Below are positions 45,501 to 56,059 of a stretch of DNA of 64,000 bases, one piece after another; position 1 is the first letter of the stretch; each line of letters opens with the position of its first letter. Made by a program: the position numbers and the translations under genes. The stretch covers positions 1 through 64,000 of the forward strand of contig JAJKFJ010021522.1 of the NCBI GenBank assembly GCA_027382625.1, read 5' to 3'. The notes under the pieces were generated by a model. The model ran no database searches. It saw nothing but the letters and a program-made list of their open reading frames with translations, and was not told the DNA's origin. The stretch comes from Tetmemena sp. SeJ-2015. Taxonomy: Eukaryota; Ciliophora; Spirotrichea; Sporadotrichida; Oxytrichidae.

Positions 45501-45828
45501 ATATCAAAATTAAGTTAATTTTATTTATTTCGGTTGAAATTGTATTTATGCGTGATTGTTTTGTTTAGAATTTTTATGAAAATATTTTTCTTTAAAAACT
45601 AATTAAAAGAATTTTAATATTTATATCAATACTCAATTTTGACGAATAATTTTACAAACGATATGAACATGGAAAATGGTTTTTACTTAATAATTTCACT
45701 CTATGGATATATGCCAAAATAAATATTAAATTGCTTTTATATCTCCTTGTTTAACTGTATAGATAGTGCAAATTCTCTTATTGTATATAATAAAAATTAA
45801 CTTAACTCGTTAATTCTATTTATAATAG
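45501..45828. other. AT-rich spacer
   Basis: No gene seen. Confidence 0.4.
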
Positions 45829-48290
45829 CCAGAATTGATAGATAAAATGAAGATTTGATTAAGAAGTTTAAGAAATCTCAATAGCCCTAGAAAACAATTC
45901 AGAAACTGAAAAAGGATCAAACCACAGGCAAGAGAGTGCAAAATTATCAAAAGATAATGAATGACGGAGGGTAAAAGTCCCCACTCTTTAAAAATGGATA
46001 ATGCAAGCTAGCTTAGAATTTAAGAGATCTCTCATTAAGATAGGATTTTTAACATGAGGATAGCAGAGGACGACAGAGGTAATTAACAAGAAAAAATCAA
46101 CCATGCAAAATGTAGCGTTTTAGTAGGCCTCCCCCTAACACAGGGATTCAAAAAGTGAAGAAATTAATTATCGAAACGGAAAATCCATCAATCAAAATCA
46201 GCAGGATATTTATCGAAGCTAAGTGGAAAAATTATAAAAATTTTGAAACAGAAAAGTTTAAATGAATTTATTTCATTTATATAATTTATAATGGAACAAA
46301 TAAAAAGATTTTCAAATAAAGAAGAAGAAACTGGCGATTTTACAGAAAAATTTAACGTTTTCTCAATGAAATCTGCCTAAGTAGAATCTAAAACTTACCA
46401 AAGCGCGAAAGGGACAAATCCTCTTATATAGAAAATTATAAAGGGAAGAAAGAGTCTTTTTATACCTCCCTCACCAACTCGCAATATTGATATGATGATT
46501 GATGAGGCAAAATCTGAAGTAGCTATTCTTATATTTTACATTTTCCACTGAACCATTAAACACCCAATTTCTTAGACTTAAAATAGAGAAATAAATCAAC
46601 TATAGCTGGGACTATAGACAAATTTGCTATAAAAATTCAACCGACTGCCTCAAGCAAAGATGATTCTACTTCAAATTCCAGATCGATTATCAGTCAATCA
46701 ATAATTAAAACCTATCAAACACCTTATTTGAATGATCAGAAGCCGTCTATGATACCCTCTCAACTTGCTTCTAAGATTTAAATCAGTCAAGAGAGTGAAG
46801 AACGGATAGAGGACGATGAAGATTAAATCGCTTCAGATCCTGATCAAAAATTATCAGTCAGTCAATAATTAAAACTTATCAAACACCCTATTTGAATGAT
46901 CAGAAGCCGTCTATGATACCTTCTCAACTAGCATCTAAGATATAAATCAGTCAAGAGAGTGAAGAACGGATAGAGGATGATGAAGATTAAAACTCTTCAG
47001 ATCCTGATCAAAAATTAGATGAGAGGCAGAATAGGCAAAGCTACATTTATTATAATACTTCTTTATTTCAAATTAAACTCTTATTTAATTTCCGTAGATG
47101 TAACCAATAAAACACCTAGCATGTAAGAGAAGAAGCTCAGTCATAGCACAACAATTTTGGAACTTAAAGTTCCTTGGAATAAAACAACGAGGGATAATTA
47201 AATTATTATGAAATCCATTAAGATCGATAGGAATACGTATAAAAAGAAGAAATAGATTAGGAGTAAGAGAGAATTTTCAATAGCAGTAATAAAAAGAAGA
47301 ATGCACCATGCTTGATGCCATAAGCTCTTAAGCAATTAAAAGATAATAAAAGTTACACCAAGATTATTGAAAACAGATTTACCACACTTTAACTTTCAAA
47401 TCTTGAAGTAAAGCAATACAATAGAAAAGTAGATTTGTTATCCATGGCTGAGCAGCATTAAGAACTTAATATTTTTATTTGCAAGCTACTAATAAGCTAA
47501 GAGTTAAGTATCAGGTTTTAATTGAATAACAAAAAGCGAAGTCATAGCAATTAATAGAATCGGCCTTAGAAATTAAACAATCGCTCTTCTGATATTAATT
47601 TGAAATCTTCACTCGTATCTTAGGATTTTTAGCAACTCTTACCACAAATTGATTCAGCTAAGTTTAATTTAAAAAGTTGAGAATTGAAAAGAATGGTCTA
47701 GATCTCAGAAATAGAGCCACTCTATACTCATGATAACGATTAACACCACTACAATATTGCAAATGAATCCACACCACGAGATTATGACTAATTTTATTAT
47801 TTTTTTTATATATTTCTTTGTTGTTGACTTACCTCTAGATTCTTAAATTTACAAGGTTGCATCTCCTCAGAACGAAGGATTAAATAAGATACCGCGTTAA
47901 AACCACGATATAAATTCCTCAATAGAGAAAACACAAGGGAATCAAGTTTCTAATGCTAAACTTAAACGAACTTTAACTACCTCCACTCAAGATGACACTT
48001 CCAGACAGAAGGTTTCTGAAGAAGAGATGAAAAAGATAAAGCTTGCTGAAATCACAATTCAAAGGCCTCCAAGGCCCTAGGGTCAAAGGAGACAAGAAAG
48101 GAAGAGAAATGCAATCAATGAGAACTCTGCCAATAATCTAAATACATTAGTCTAGAGCAGTTTACCAGCAAATCTCAAATCTGGAATTTTTTTCTTTGGG
48201 GATAAAGAGAAATAAATTCAAAAGATAATTAAACTAATTTAAGTAATTGAGTCCCGCAAATTTATCAATTTATTGAAACCAGAGAAATGA
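45829..48290 (+). CDS. Lys/Gln-rich protein region; possibly the N-terminal part of the BRCT gene
   Basis: Plus-strand frames with TAA/TAG as Gln are open almost throughout: DRQNEDLIKKFKKSQQ at 45.84 kb, SRPPPNTGIQKVKKL at 46.12 kb, an Asn/Lys-rich region at 47.2-47.7 kb and KVSEEEMKKIKLAEITIQRPPRPQGQRR at about 48.05 kb. Then comes NLKSGIFFFGDKEKQIQK. The composition (basic, disordered, Ser-Gln pairs) fits a nuclear scaffold. A 164-bp tandem duplication lies inside. The frame reaches TGA at 48288-48290, but an alternative frame (ETREMNEGSS) runs through a GT-AG intron at 48307-48337 into the BRCT-coding region. The two may therefore be one gene of about 5.5 kb. The start codon is not identified. 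Confidence 0.5.
46686..47013 (+). repeat. 164-bp near-identical tandem duplication in coding DNA
   Basis: Copy 1 is 46686-46849 and copy 2 is 46850-47013, differing at only a handful of bases. Both encode the same peptide series (TYQTPYLNDQKPSMIPSQL, then SQESEERIEDDEDQ). The unit is not a multiple of three, so the two copies cannot be read in series; each is open in its own frame. One copy is presumably removed or unused. Confidence 0.85.
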
Positions 48291-51200
48291 ACGAGGGAAG
48301 TTCCAGGTAAATTTCTCACTTATTCTTTATGCTTTAGTGGCAAGCCATTCAATATGGCTCAAGCAAGAAAAGAAGCCAACAGAAGCTAAGTAAGAGGAAT
48401 CAGTTTAAATACACACTTTTTTTAATGAAAGCGAACAATTGTGGAAAGTAGCTAAGAAGATGCTTTACTGTCATAAAAATAAGAGAAGGTTCAAAGTTAA
48501 ATCGCGTCGCATCAACTTATCTAATCATAGACAATCAATTAATCTCAATCAGCTAACCCAGGAAGGAATGACATCTCAGGAAATATTTACTGATTTTTTA
48601 TCTATAATTATCTTGCAAGAAGAGAATGATGACTAGATGGAAATTGTTGATCTCAAAGCTTAGGTAGTGTCTTAAAGTGGAGTGATAAAATCGAATTCCT
48701 AAATAATAAAAGAAGATCAGTCGATATAGTCTCGTTAATAGACTGAAGAAGAAGAGGAATAAACAGAACAAACACTCCTCCAATCAATAGCCAAATGCTA
48801 AAAAATAGTCCAATCCTTCTAATAAAATAGGAAGAGTAGCATTTGAAAAATTTAGCAACCAAGAGCGCGCATCTTTAGCTCATTAGCTTGAAGAGACATT
48901 TGGAATGGTAAATGACATTGGCCAAGTGAGCAAGCTAAATATTGGAAGACATCCTATTATCATTGTGTCTAAAACAGGAGAAGCTCAAAGTCTTCTCGGA
49001 GATCCGAAGTGTGGGTGCTTGAAGGCTGTTGTTATAACTTAGAATGATATTTATTTAAATAGTTAAATTATAGTCACTTATGGGCTTACGAATCTTTACA
49101 GAGGCAGGTTCAAATTTCCGATTACTCTAGCTATGGATTTGCTTTATCAAATCACGTTTTCTTTATCTTCGATGCGCTGAACCCCGATGGATCTCCAGAA
49201 TAGCACTCTTCTCAACTTGTGCAGTTGATATCTAGGCAGAATGGAAATATTTTAACTTCTTATGAGTAGCTATTCGATCCAAAGACTCAACAGCTCCTCA
49301 AGACTTATGGCTCAGATAAGTTATTTATTATAAAGAGTGGAGGAGATCACTAGACCAAAGAGAAGATCATTGTTTTGATAAAGCAAGAGAGAAGAAATAT
49401 GAATGATGCAGTTGTCGATTTGAAAGAAATGATCAAACACTTCAAGATAAGTTCAAAGTAGTTTCAGTAACTTACTATCTACAGCGATCAATGGGTATAA
49501 AAATGGGTAGAGTACACTGCTTAAAACTTGAATAGCTCTGAACCTACTACTCAGGCTTAGAAAGCGAATTGAATTTTATTAATTCTGGAAGTATAGGATT
49601 CGAGCATGCCATTTATGATCTAGGCTTAATGCTTAAGCTTTTGAACTTAAAGTTATATTTAAACTAAGGGGACTAATCAATATTCTACGTAGCTCCAGTG
49701 GAGGTGAAAGTAGAGAGAGTTAGAGGAAGAGGAAAGGGTGATAAGCAAGCAGTTAATGTGCCTGCTTTAATGGAGCAATGGTCCTAACTCAAAGCCTCAT
49801 GAGCAACTCATCCTCTAAGATTTAATGAATGATCAATTAACGATTATTATGATTGTGTGATTACTTTAGAGAATGAAAGTGACTAGTACGAGCATTGCAA
49901 GCGACTGGCAAACTTATTGGGAGCCAGTATCACTGACGACATCATACCAATGTACACTACTCACATTGTAGCAGAAATCATCAAGCCATCTCTCAAGGAA
50001 AAGCTCAGAGGCATCCAAGAAGAATCAGATAGACTCTCTTCAAGAACTGCTAACCTATTTCGTCCATCTACATAATTACTTTTAATTTGAATTACATCTA
50101 AATAAAAATCTTTATTTATTTTATTAAAAAAACAGACATTTTAATCTACAGAGTAAAATAAAATTCTTGGATCTGAGCATTCCTTCAAGATAAAAAGTAT
50201 ATTAAATAAAAAAGATTGAAATAAATTTTCATTTTAAAAAGCATATGAATCAGGAATAATTCTTTTAAAAATAAGTAATATTAATTATTTTCAAAAGATA
50301 ATGAAAATTTTAATGCGACAAATTAACTCTATTTTTTCAAGATAGTGACAAGCAAGTGGCTTGAGGAGTGTTTGATTCAGCAGCAGAAAATGAGTGAGAA
50401 GGATTTCCCTCCAGTGGTTCACTCTCTCGACAAAGATAAGCAGAGGGGTGCAGATAATTAAAAAGTAGTTAGAAAATTTGAAAAGATGACTGGACCCGCA
50501 AAGTCATTTATCTTCAAGGACCTTTACTTTGCAATTCTAGAAGATAGCTTATCTTAAATATACTTTAAATTTTTGTGACTTTAGATGAATAGCTTTGAAT
50601 GGCTTGGGCAAGAAGAAAAGGATCAAAGAATCAGAGAAATAAAGTAGGAAATCATCCAACATAGTGGCCATGTAAACTAAATTTAGCTTAGATAATTACG
50701 TTTATCCAATTTCTAAGCTTGATCGTAGAAAGATTGAGTGATAGAACGAAATCTCCAACTCAATATATAGTAGTCGAAGATGGAGGATTCCCAGGCTATT
50801 AATGGGGAGGTTTTACAGATTAAGGGCTAAGAAAAATAGTACACAGAAGATGGATTCATCAGTGCATCAAAGGCTCAAGCGGGAGTGGCATTCATACTTC
50901 TCCAAAATTGCCAGAAAATAACGTAAGAATCTCTTCTTTCTTAAATCATTGCTTTAGTCTAGCGTGCTTTTTGCGCCTCTCCCACATCCTTGTCCTATCA
51001 AGGACTTAAACAAAATCAGGCTCTTCCTAGTTGGCTCTCAGGAAATTGATAAGAAACCGATTATTGAGATGATTAAAATGGCTCAAGCGATTGGATTCAG
51101 CATTTACAAGTAATTTATAATTGGTTTGATAAGAACTTTTAGACCTGAATAAAGGGCTGCCCGAGGAGAAGTTTATAGACCAACTTACATCATATACATG

Positions 51201-51383
51201 TCACTTGAGCAAGGTCCCTTAACCAAATCTAAAGAGATAAGCTCATATCTATCAATAGAAACTGATAAGAACAATATTCCTCCAATCATTTCAAGCGATT
51301 GGATAATAGACTGTGCAAATACAGGCTAACTTTAAGAAATAGATGAGAGATACCAAATTGATGTATCTAAATTCAAAGTTTGA
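48291..51383 (+). CDS. Multi-BRCT-domain protein (DNA damage/checkpoint scaffold type)
   Basis: At least three BRCT-like modules can be seen. The first is HVFFIFDALNPDGSP...QLISRQNGNILTSYEQLF (about 49.15-49.30 kb). The second is DCVITLENESDQYEH, LLGASITDDI and TTHIVAE, followed after an insert by KIVTSKWLEECL (49.85-50.40 kb), with the typical final Trp-x3-Cys. Another at about 50.76-50.86 kb is YIVVEDGGFPGYQW ending WIHQCIKGSS, and the last (51.0-51.35 kb) is IRLFLVGSQ, AQAIGFSIYK and SSDWIIDCANTG. BRCT repeats bind phosphorylated partners in proteins such as TopBP1/Rad4, MDC1 and Crb2; which one this resembles cannot be decided. The region before (48.4-48.9 kb) is basic and Gln-rich. The stop is TGA 51381-51383. 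Numerous IESs (for example around 49.03-49.10 and 50.08-50.34 kb) were not mapped base by base. Confidence 0.75.
48307..48337 (+). other. Intron, 31 nt
   Basis: GTAAATTTCTC...GCTTTAG with canonical ends, between NEGSS and the SGKPFNMAQARKEAN frame. Confidence 0.6.
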
Positions 51384-51439
51384 GCAAGTCTTCTTTTATT
51401 TAATTATATTGCCTTCCTTTAAATTATCTTTTTAACATA

Positions 51440-51992
51440 AAAGTTATATCATTCTAAGAGCTCCCAAAGTTTATGGCCCCCTTCTAATGTAGCTCTGACT
51501 CGACTGTTTGAGAGGCCATCTGTTAATCTATTTAAATCGATCTTGGCTACTTTCTTAAGCCAAATGCAGATTTGACTTTCTTTCTTCACTTAGCTAAGTA
51601 AAACCCTCATAAATAATTTGATTAAATATTTTCCCTCGACAACACTCATATTATTCTAAGAAGCCAAGCTTAAATTTGAAATTTAATATGATTAATCTTT
51701 TGGGTATGGATGTATTTGAGCCTTAGAATTGTGTATTTTCACTATGGGAATCTTGGCTATCCCCAGAATACTTATTTCCATGAATAACCCTAACCTAAGT
51801 AACTGTGCTTTCTCCTAGTTCTTAGTTTTAGAGTTGCTAGTCTTCTAAATTTGCTTTAATTTAAGGATAAGCCTCTTAAAAATCCTCTTGTTTGTATTTC
51901 TCAGGGACTTCGGATTGGCGCTTCAGTATATATTCATATCCCTTATCAGCTTGGAGTAAAAGATTCTCAAATAAAGTGTGCTGTTTATCCAT
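51440..51992 (-). CDS. Hypothetical protein, about 150-180 aa
   Basis: ATG 51992 opens MDKQHTLFENLLLQADKGYE and stays open for over 100 codons with TAA/TAG as Gln: EVPEKYKQEDFQEAYPQIK, then a Gln/Glu-rich stretch and VRVIHGNKYSGDSQDSHSE. An AT-rich insert at about 51.59-51.70 kb may be an IES. The 3' end must lie near 51.44 kb, because the frame otherwise runs into the end of the convergent BRCT gene. No family is recognised. The N-terminus is helical and resembles small dynein- or tubulin-associated proteins only in general character. Confidence 0.5.
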
Positions 51993-52499
51993 TTAAAAGC
52001 AAACTTAAATATTCATTACAAAACATGTATTATAGCTATTCAATTGTCATTAAATGATCAATAAAGTTGTTCAATTGTTCAAGAAGAGAAAAAACAAAAA
52101 AGATAAAAAGTAGAGTTGGTTGCTCAATCTATAAATCTGAAAAAGGCTGCTAATCCTTTTAGACTTTTTCTTTGAATGCTTATCATTCTTATTCGTTTCA
52201 AAAGATAAAAATAAAGCTTAATTTATCTCCTTTATATTCTCTTCTCTTAGCTAAGAGTGATTATAATTTTAGGAATTAAGGCACCTAGTCGGCTTTAAAT
52301 AAATTCGAGCAACTTTTTGAATAATAGCACCAGGACCTAGAACATAATAAAACTATAGGATCAAACAGTATTTACTTAAAGAGTAAGCTAAATAAAAAAT
52401 AAGCCTCCTTGATTTAAACTTCAAGCAGCATTTATTTTTATTTATTGGGGCCCGGGCCCCTGATTTCCACTACTTAAACTGGTATAAATTTTTTTACCT
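51993..52499. other. Spacer or 3' part of the SZT2-like gene
   Basis: Minus-strand frames with coding-like blocks (NKNDKHSKKKSKRISS near 52.17 kb, GPGAIIQKVARIYLKPT near 52.29 kb) alternate with AT-rich DNA. These could be the end of the SZT2-like gene, but the connection is not resolved. Confidence 0.35.
52447..52460. repeat. Perfect 14-bp GC palindrome
   Basis: GGGGCCCGGGCCCC stands alone in AT-rich DNA, flanked by TTTATT and TGATTT. It has no counterpart in the rest of the window and may be an assembly or cloning artefact. Confidence 0.7.
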
Positions 52500-55400
52500 C
52501 TATCGTCTATTAGGATGAAACTTTTAAATTTTAATTTGCAAAATTAGAGTGAATAAATTGGAGATCGTCTTCCTGATAGCGAGGCCTCCTCTAGCCACTA
52601 TCAACTCTTAATTGATGAATAACCTCCTCTTATGCAACTATTTTGTACTTTACATGCACTTTCTTGCTATTGATTTGTAATATAGTGCATAGAATAAGTA
52701 TCTAATTACTCCACCAATGTTTAAAAAATGATGATAGTGTACTTTCTTCTCACTTGGACTGAAAGCAATTTTCCTTGGAACTGTGATATCCTCTTGGGAT
52801 GAATTCTTTCTAGAAGTTCTTTTTGAGTTAACCAAGTCCTCTTAATCTAATGGAATCTGCTGGAAGTTGATTTTAGTAAACTGGAAGCACATCCTTGATC
52901 TAGAGTGGCAGAGTTGGCTCATGTAAGAAGAAATTACTTATCACAAAATTAATGTTCCTGCATTTAAGGAAGTAATCAGAGAGTCTTTCCTTACGGAAAA
53001 TGGGGACATAGTGATTATTCATCATCAGATCTTTCACGCAGAAAGAAGTGTTCACCAGCAAATCTCCATCCTTTCTTAACTTTTTAACTAGCTCCCCTGC
53101 AATTCTATTCTCAAATATCATCCTCTCTTCGTAGTTTACTAATTCTTAGATTTCTGAGGTCTGTAGAAACTTAGAATATGAGCAAGGTCTTGAATACATG
53201 ATTTTCTAGAGTGAGTTTAAGTATGGATAAATAAAGGATAAATGAATTGATGGATGGAAGCGATCATTTTCTGATAGATCAGGCGACAAGCCTATTTGCT
53301 TATTGAACTGCGAGTAGTTGATAAGTTGTTAGGGACTAAAATAATTTAAAGTGAGTGAGTATTAAAGACTTTTAAGACTTTCATTCAGATTTCTATAAGT
53401 CTAAGCACCACTTGAAGCTCCGAGGGCCCAACTTAATTCATGACTGAACTTAGATTTTCTCATGTTTAGCTTGGAAAATTTACTCAGCTCCTTTCTATTT
53501 CCCTTGATTTTAAAAAGACTTTTTAATTAAAAATGATATCTTTTAAAATAGAGAATCTGATTCATAAATAAAGTAATGGTCACTTTAAGAAGGATTTTAA
53601 ATTAAAAAAATTGTGAAAATTAAAGACGTGCTCATAAGTCTGGGTCTTATTGTATCCATATATGACTAGTTATATATGCCAGCTAGCTTAGTTAATTAAT
53701 TGTAGTCAAAGTATACTCCTCTACTAACATAAGCTAGGTATTTCAAATGCTCAAGATGATTTACATATCCAAATGAATTAGCCACTTTATTTTGATCACC
53801 TAAATCGACTGTGATGATCTTTGTGTCGTTCTGATGCAGCCTTTGAATCAATGGATCTAATTTACCCTTGCTTTATCTTCCCAAGAGCGAGTTAGTTGAG
53901 TCAGTCATTAGCACTAGCAGTGGCTTAGCATTCGGAGTCATTAAGTTAAGAATCTGAAGCCCATTATAGAGATGATTCTGCAAGTACTCCTCTTTATTAG
54001 TGTAGCCTGAATTATCATGATTGCTTAAGTTGTCCTCTGCTTCATAGCTATTATAATTTTCAGCAAGTTGATCCTCTATCAACTGAATTCTAGAATCTAA
54101 GCTGTTCATGACTTCAGTGATGGTTGTGTCATCAACTTTTTAATTGTGGACTAGGAACTTTATTTAGTTAGATGGAGGTAATCCACTTGCAGCTATAGTT
54201 AGGAATATTTGAGGCTCAAAATATGCGGGCTCCTGGTTATTGCCTGATGAATAGAGATGCTCCTTTTTCTTCTTAGGAGCAGATTCTTTTTTCGAGTCTG
54301 AGTTATTGATCTTATTCCCCCTTATTTACAAATCTTCCTCTTCTTCATTTACCTCATCTCCTTCGTTAAAACTTTCATTTTGATCGAGTTATCTCTAAAA
54401 ATATCATCATCTTTAAAATTATCCAGTGGGGGTCTTTTTGCTTTTAGATTAGGGAAGAAGAATTCCAGATCTCAAAGTTTCTCTTCTGGGTCGAGCAGTC
54501 TTGAAAGTGGAACTCTCCAGTCCTCGTAGCTTCCGGGTTTATCTTATTTATAAATTGAAAATTGGTGATTGATCACTTAGCTATTCGTTTTGGTCTTCTA
54601 GAATTTTAGCTTCTTAGTTACTCTCTATAGAAATTTTATAACTAGGAATTAAATGGAGAGTCAAATTAATTCATTTTTTAAATTAATTTTTTATACAATA
54701 AAAGCAATTTTAAAACAAAAATTTAATAGTTCAAAGCTTCACACTCTTTATTTTTAAAGATTAAACGACCATTCTTGTTTTAATCAATCAATTAATAATC
54801 TTAAATAAACTACGAGCAATAATACTTTACTTTAATGCATACCCTATGAAATATGGTCATTATTAGAAACATAAGACCTAGATTGATTGACTGAAGCCTT
54901 TTAGTTCTTAGCTATCTTTCCCCTTCTTAAAGTGAGAAAATTTTCTTTGAGATTAGTAACCCGAATTCTGATTGAATCCTGCCTGCTGCTTTTATTTGCT
55001 TTTAGTGTACTTAAAAATATTTAAAATTTAAGTCTATTAATTTTGATAACTGTTAATGATGTACTTAAATTTAAGATTTTTAAATATAGTGAAAAATGAA
55101 CAAAATCTAATAATTATGTTTAAATTAATTAATTCTTACTACAAATATATGTACTTATTTTCTAGTCTGAATATCAAATTCTAAGTTTAATTATAAGATT
55201 AATATTTTAATGCTTACGTAGATAAATATGGCTATGCTTTCTTTCATCTTATCAAGGTATGATTTGCCTTGGAATGGATAAATGTTGGAGGTAAATAATT
55301 CATTAAATTTTAAGTAGACTTTGAGAAATCTAGGAGGATGAGAACCTTGTACTAGTCATAGTAAAACACGGTATTTGATTCCTTTGTGTATTGACCCACG

Positions 55401-55943
55401 TTGCTTTCCATAAGCTTTACCAAACTTTGATACTGATGCTGCTTAGACTCTTGAACTCCTTCAGTGAAGTTAAATACGCCAGAATTCGGTTAATGTAGCT
55501 TATATAAAAATAACTCGTTGACAAGTCTCAAGGGATCCTTAAACTTTGCATTTATAGCTCTCATTGCATATTCCCTCCCCTATAATAGTGAGATGATTAA
55601 TGACTGGACACATTTATTAATAAGGTCTTTTAAATCTCATTCTGAAAAGCTAAATTCACTTACCTCAGGGATTTGTGGAAGGGCCATTACCTTCTGTTGC
55701 GACTTAAGATGCCAAACAAGTCTTTGCCCTATCGTAATGGAAGGTGCTTGCTCGACATACACTTCCAAAAGCTCAATTTCATTCTGAACTTTAAATCTAT
55801 CTTTTTCTTTGTCTATAAGATAAAGTCAGAAATTATAAGGTCAGATATTCTGGGCAAAGTAGATTTATAGTGTATCTCTTTTTGGTTTTACCTTCTTTAA
55901 AATTGGTTTTTCTGAGAGTAAGACTCCCCTCGCTTTCGCTCAT
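52500..55943 (-). CDS. SZT2-like protein (KICSTOR/TORC1 regulator family), N-terminal part
   Basis: SZT2 is a very large scaffold of the KICSTOR complex that helps nutrient sensing by TORC1 at the lysosome. ATG 55943 opens MSESEGSLTLRKTN. Then QAPSITIGQRLVWHLKSQQ, an 84-nt intron, YYDQYKVLILLDFSKST (the early VWA-like strand) and DWRVPLSRLLDPEEKL. Next come PLLVLMTDSTNSLLGR, KIITVDLGDQ and SFGYVNHLEHLKYLAYVSRGVYF; this last block matches the SZT2 pattern SFGHVPNVELMKFIA. A later block covers FENRIAGELVKKLRKDG to FFLHEPTLPL. An in-frame TGA lies at 54472-54474 between two well-coded stretches. Only about 1,000 residues are accounted for, far short of the 3,400 of animal SZT2, so it is divergent, truncated or continued elsewhere. 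The 3' end is not fixed. Confidence 0.6.
55580..55663 (-). other. Intron, 84 nt
   Basis: GTAAGTGAATTT...CTATTATAG on the minus strand. It joins MALPQIPE to GREYAMRAINAKFKDP in phase 0. An inner CAG at 55642 would give a 22-nt intron but leads to a TGA. Confidence 0.8.
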
Positions 55944-56059
55944 TTTTATTAAAGATAATTACATAATGAAAACTCTGGCCATATCTTACTCATAAGAGAA
56001 TATTTTAAGTAAATTTCGAAGCAATTTATGAATTATATAAAGATAAAGAAAGTGGCTGA
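55944..56059. promoter_or_regulatory. Divergent promoter region, 116 bp
   Basis: A short AT-rich gap between the ATG of the SZT2-like gene (-) and the ATG of the kinase gene (+). No specific element was seen. Confidence 0.4.
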
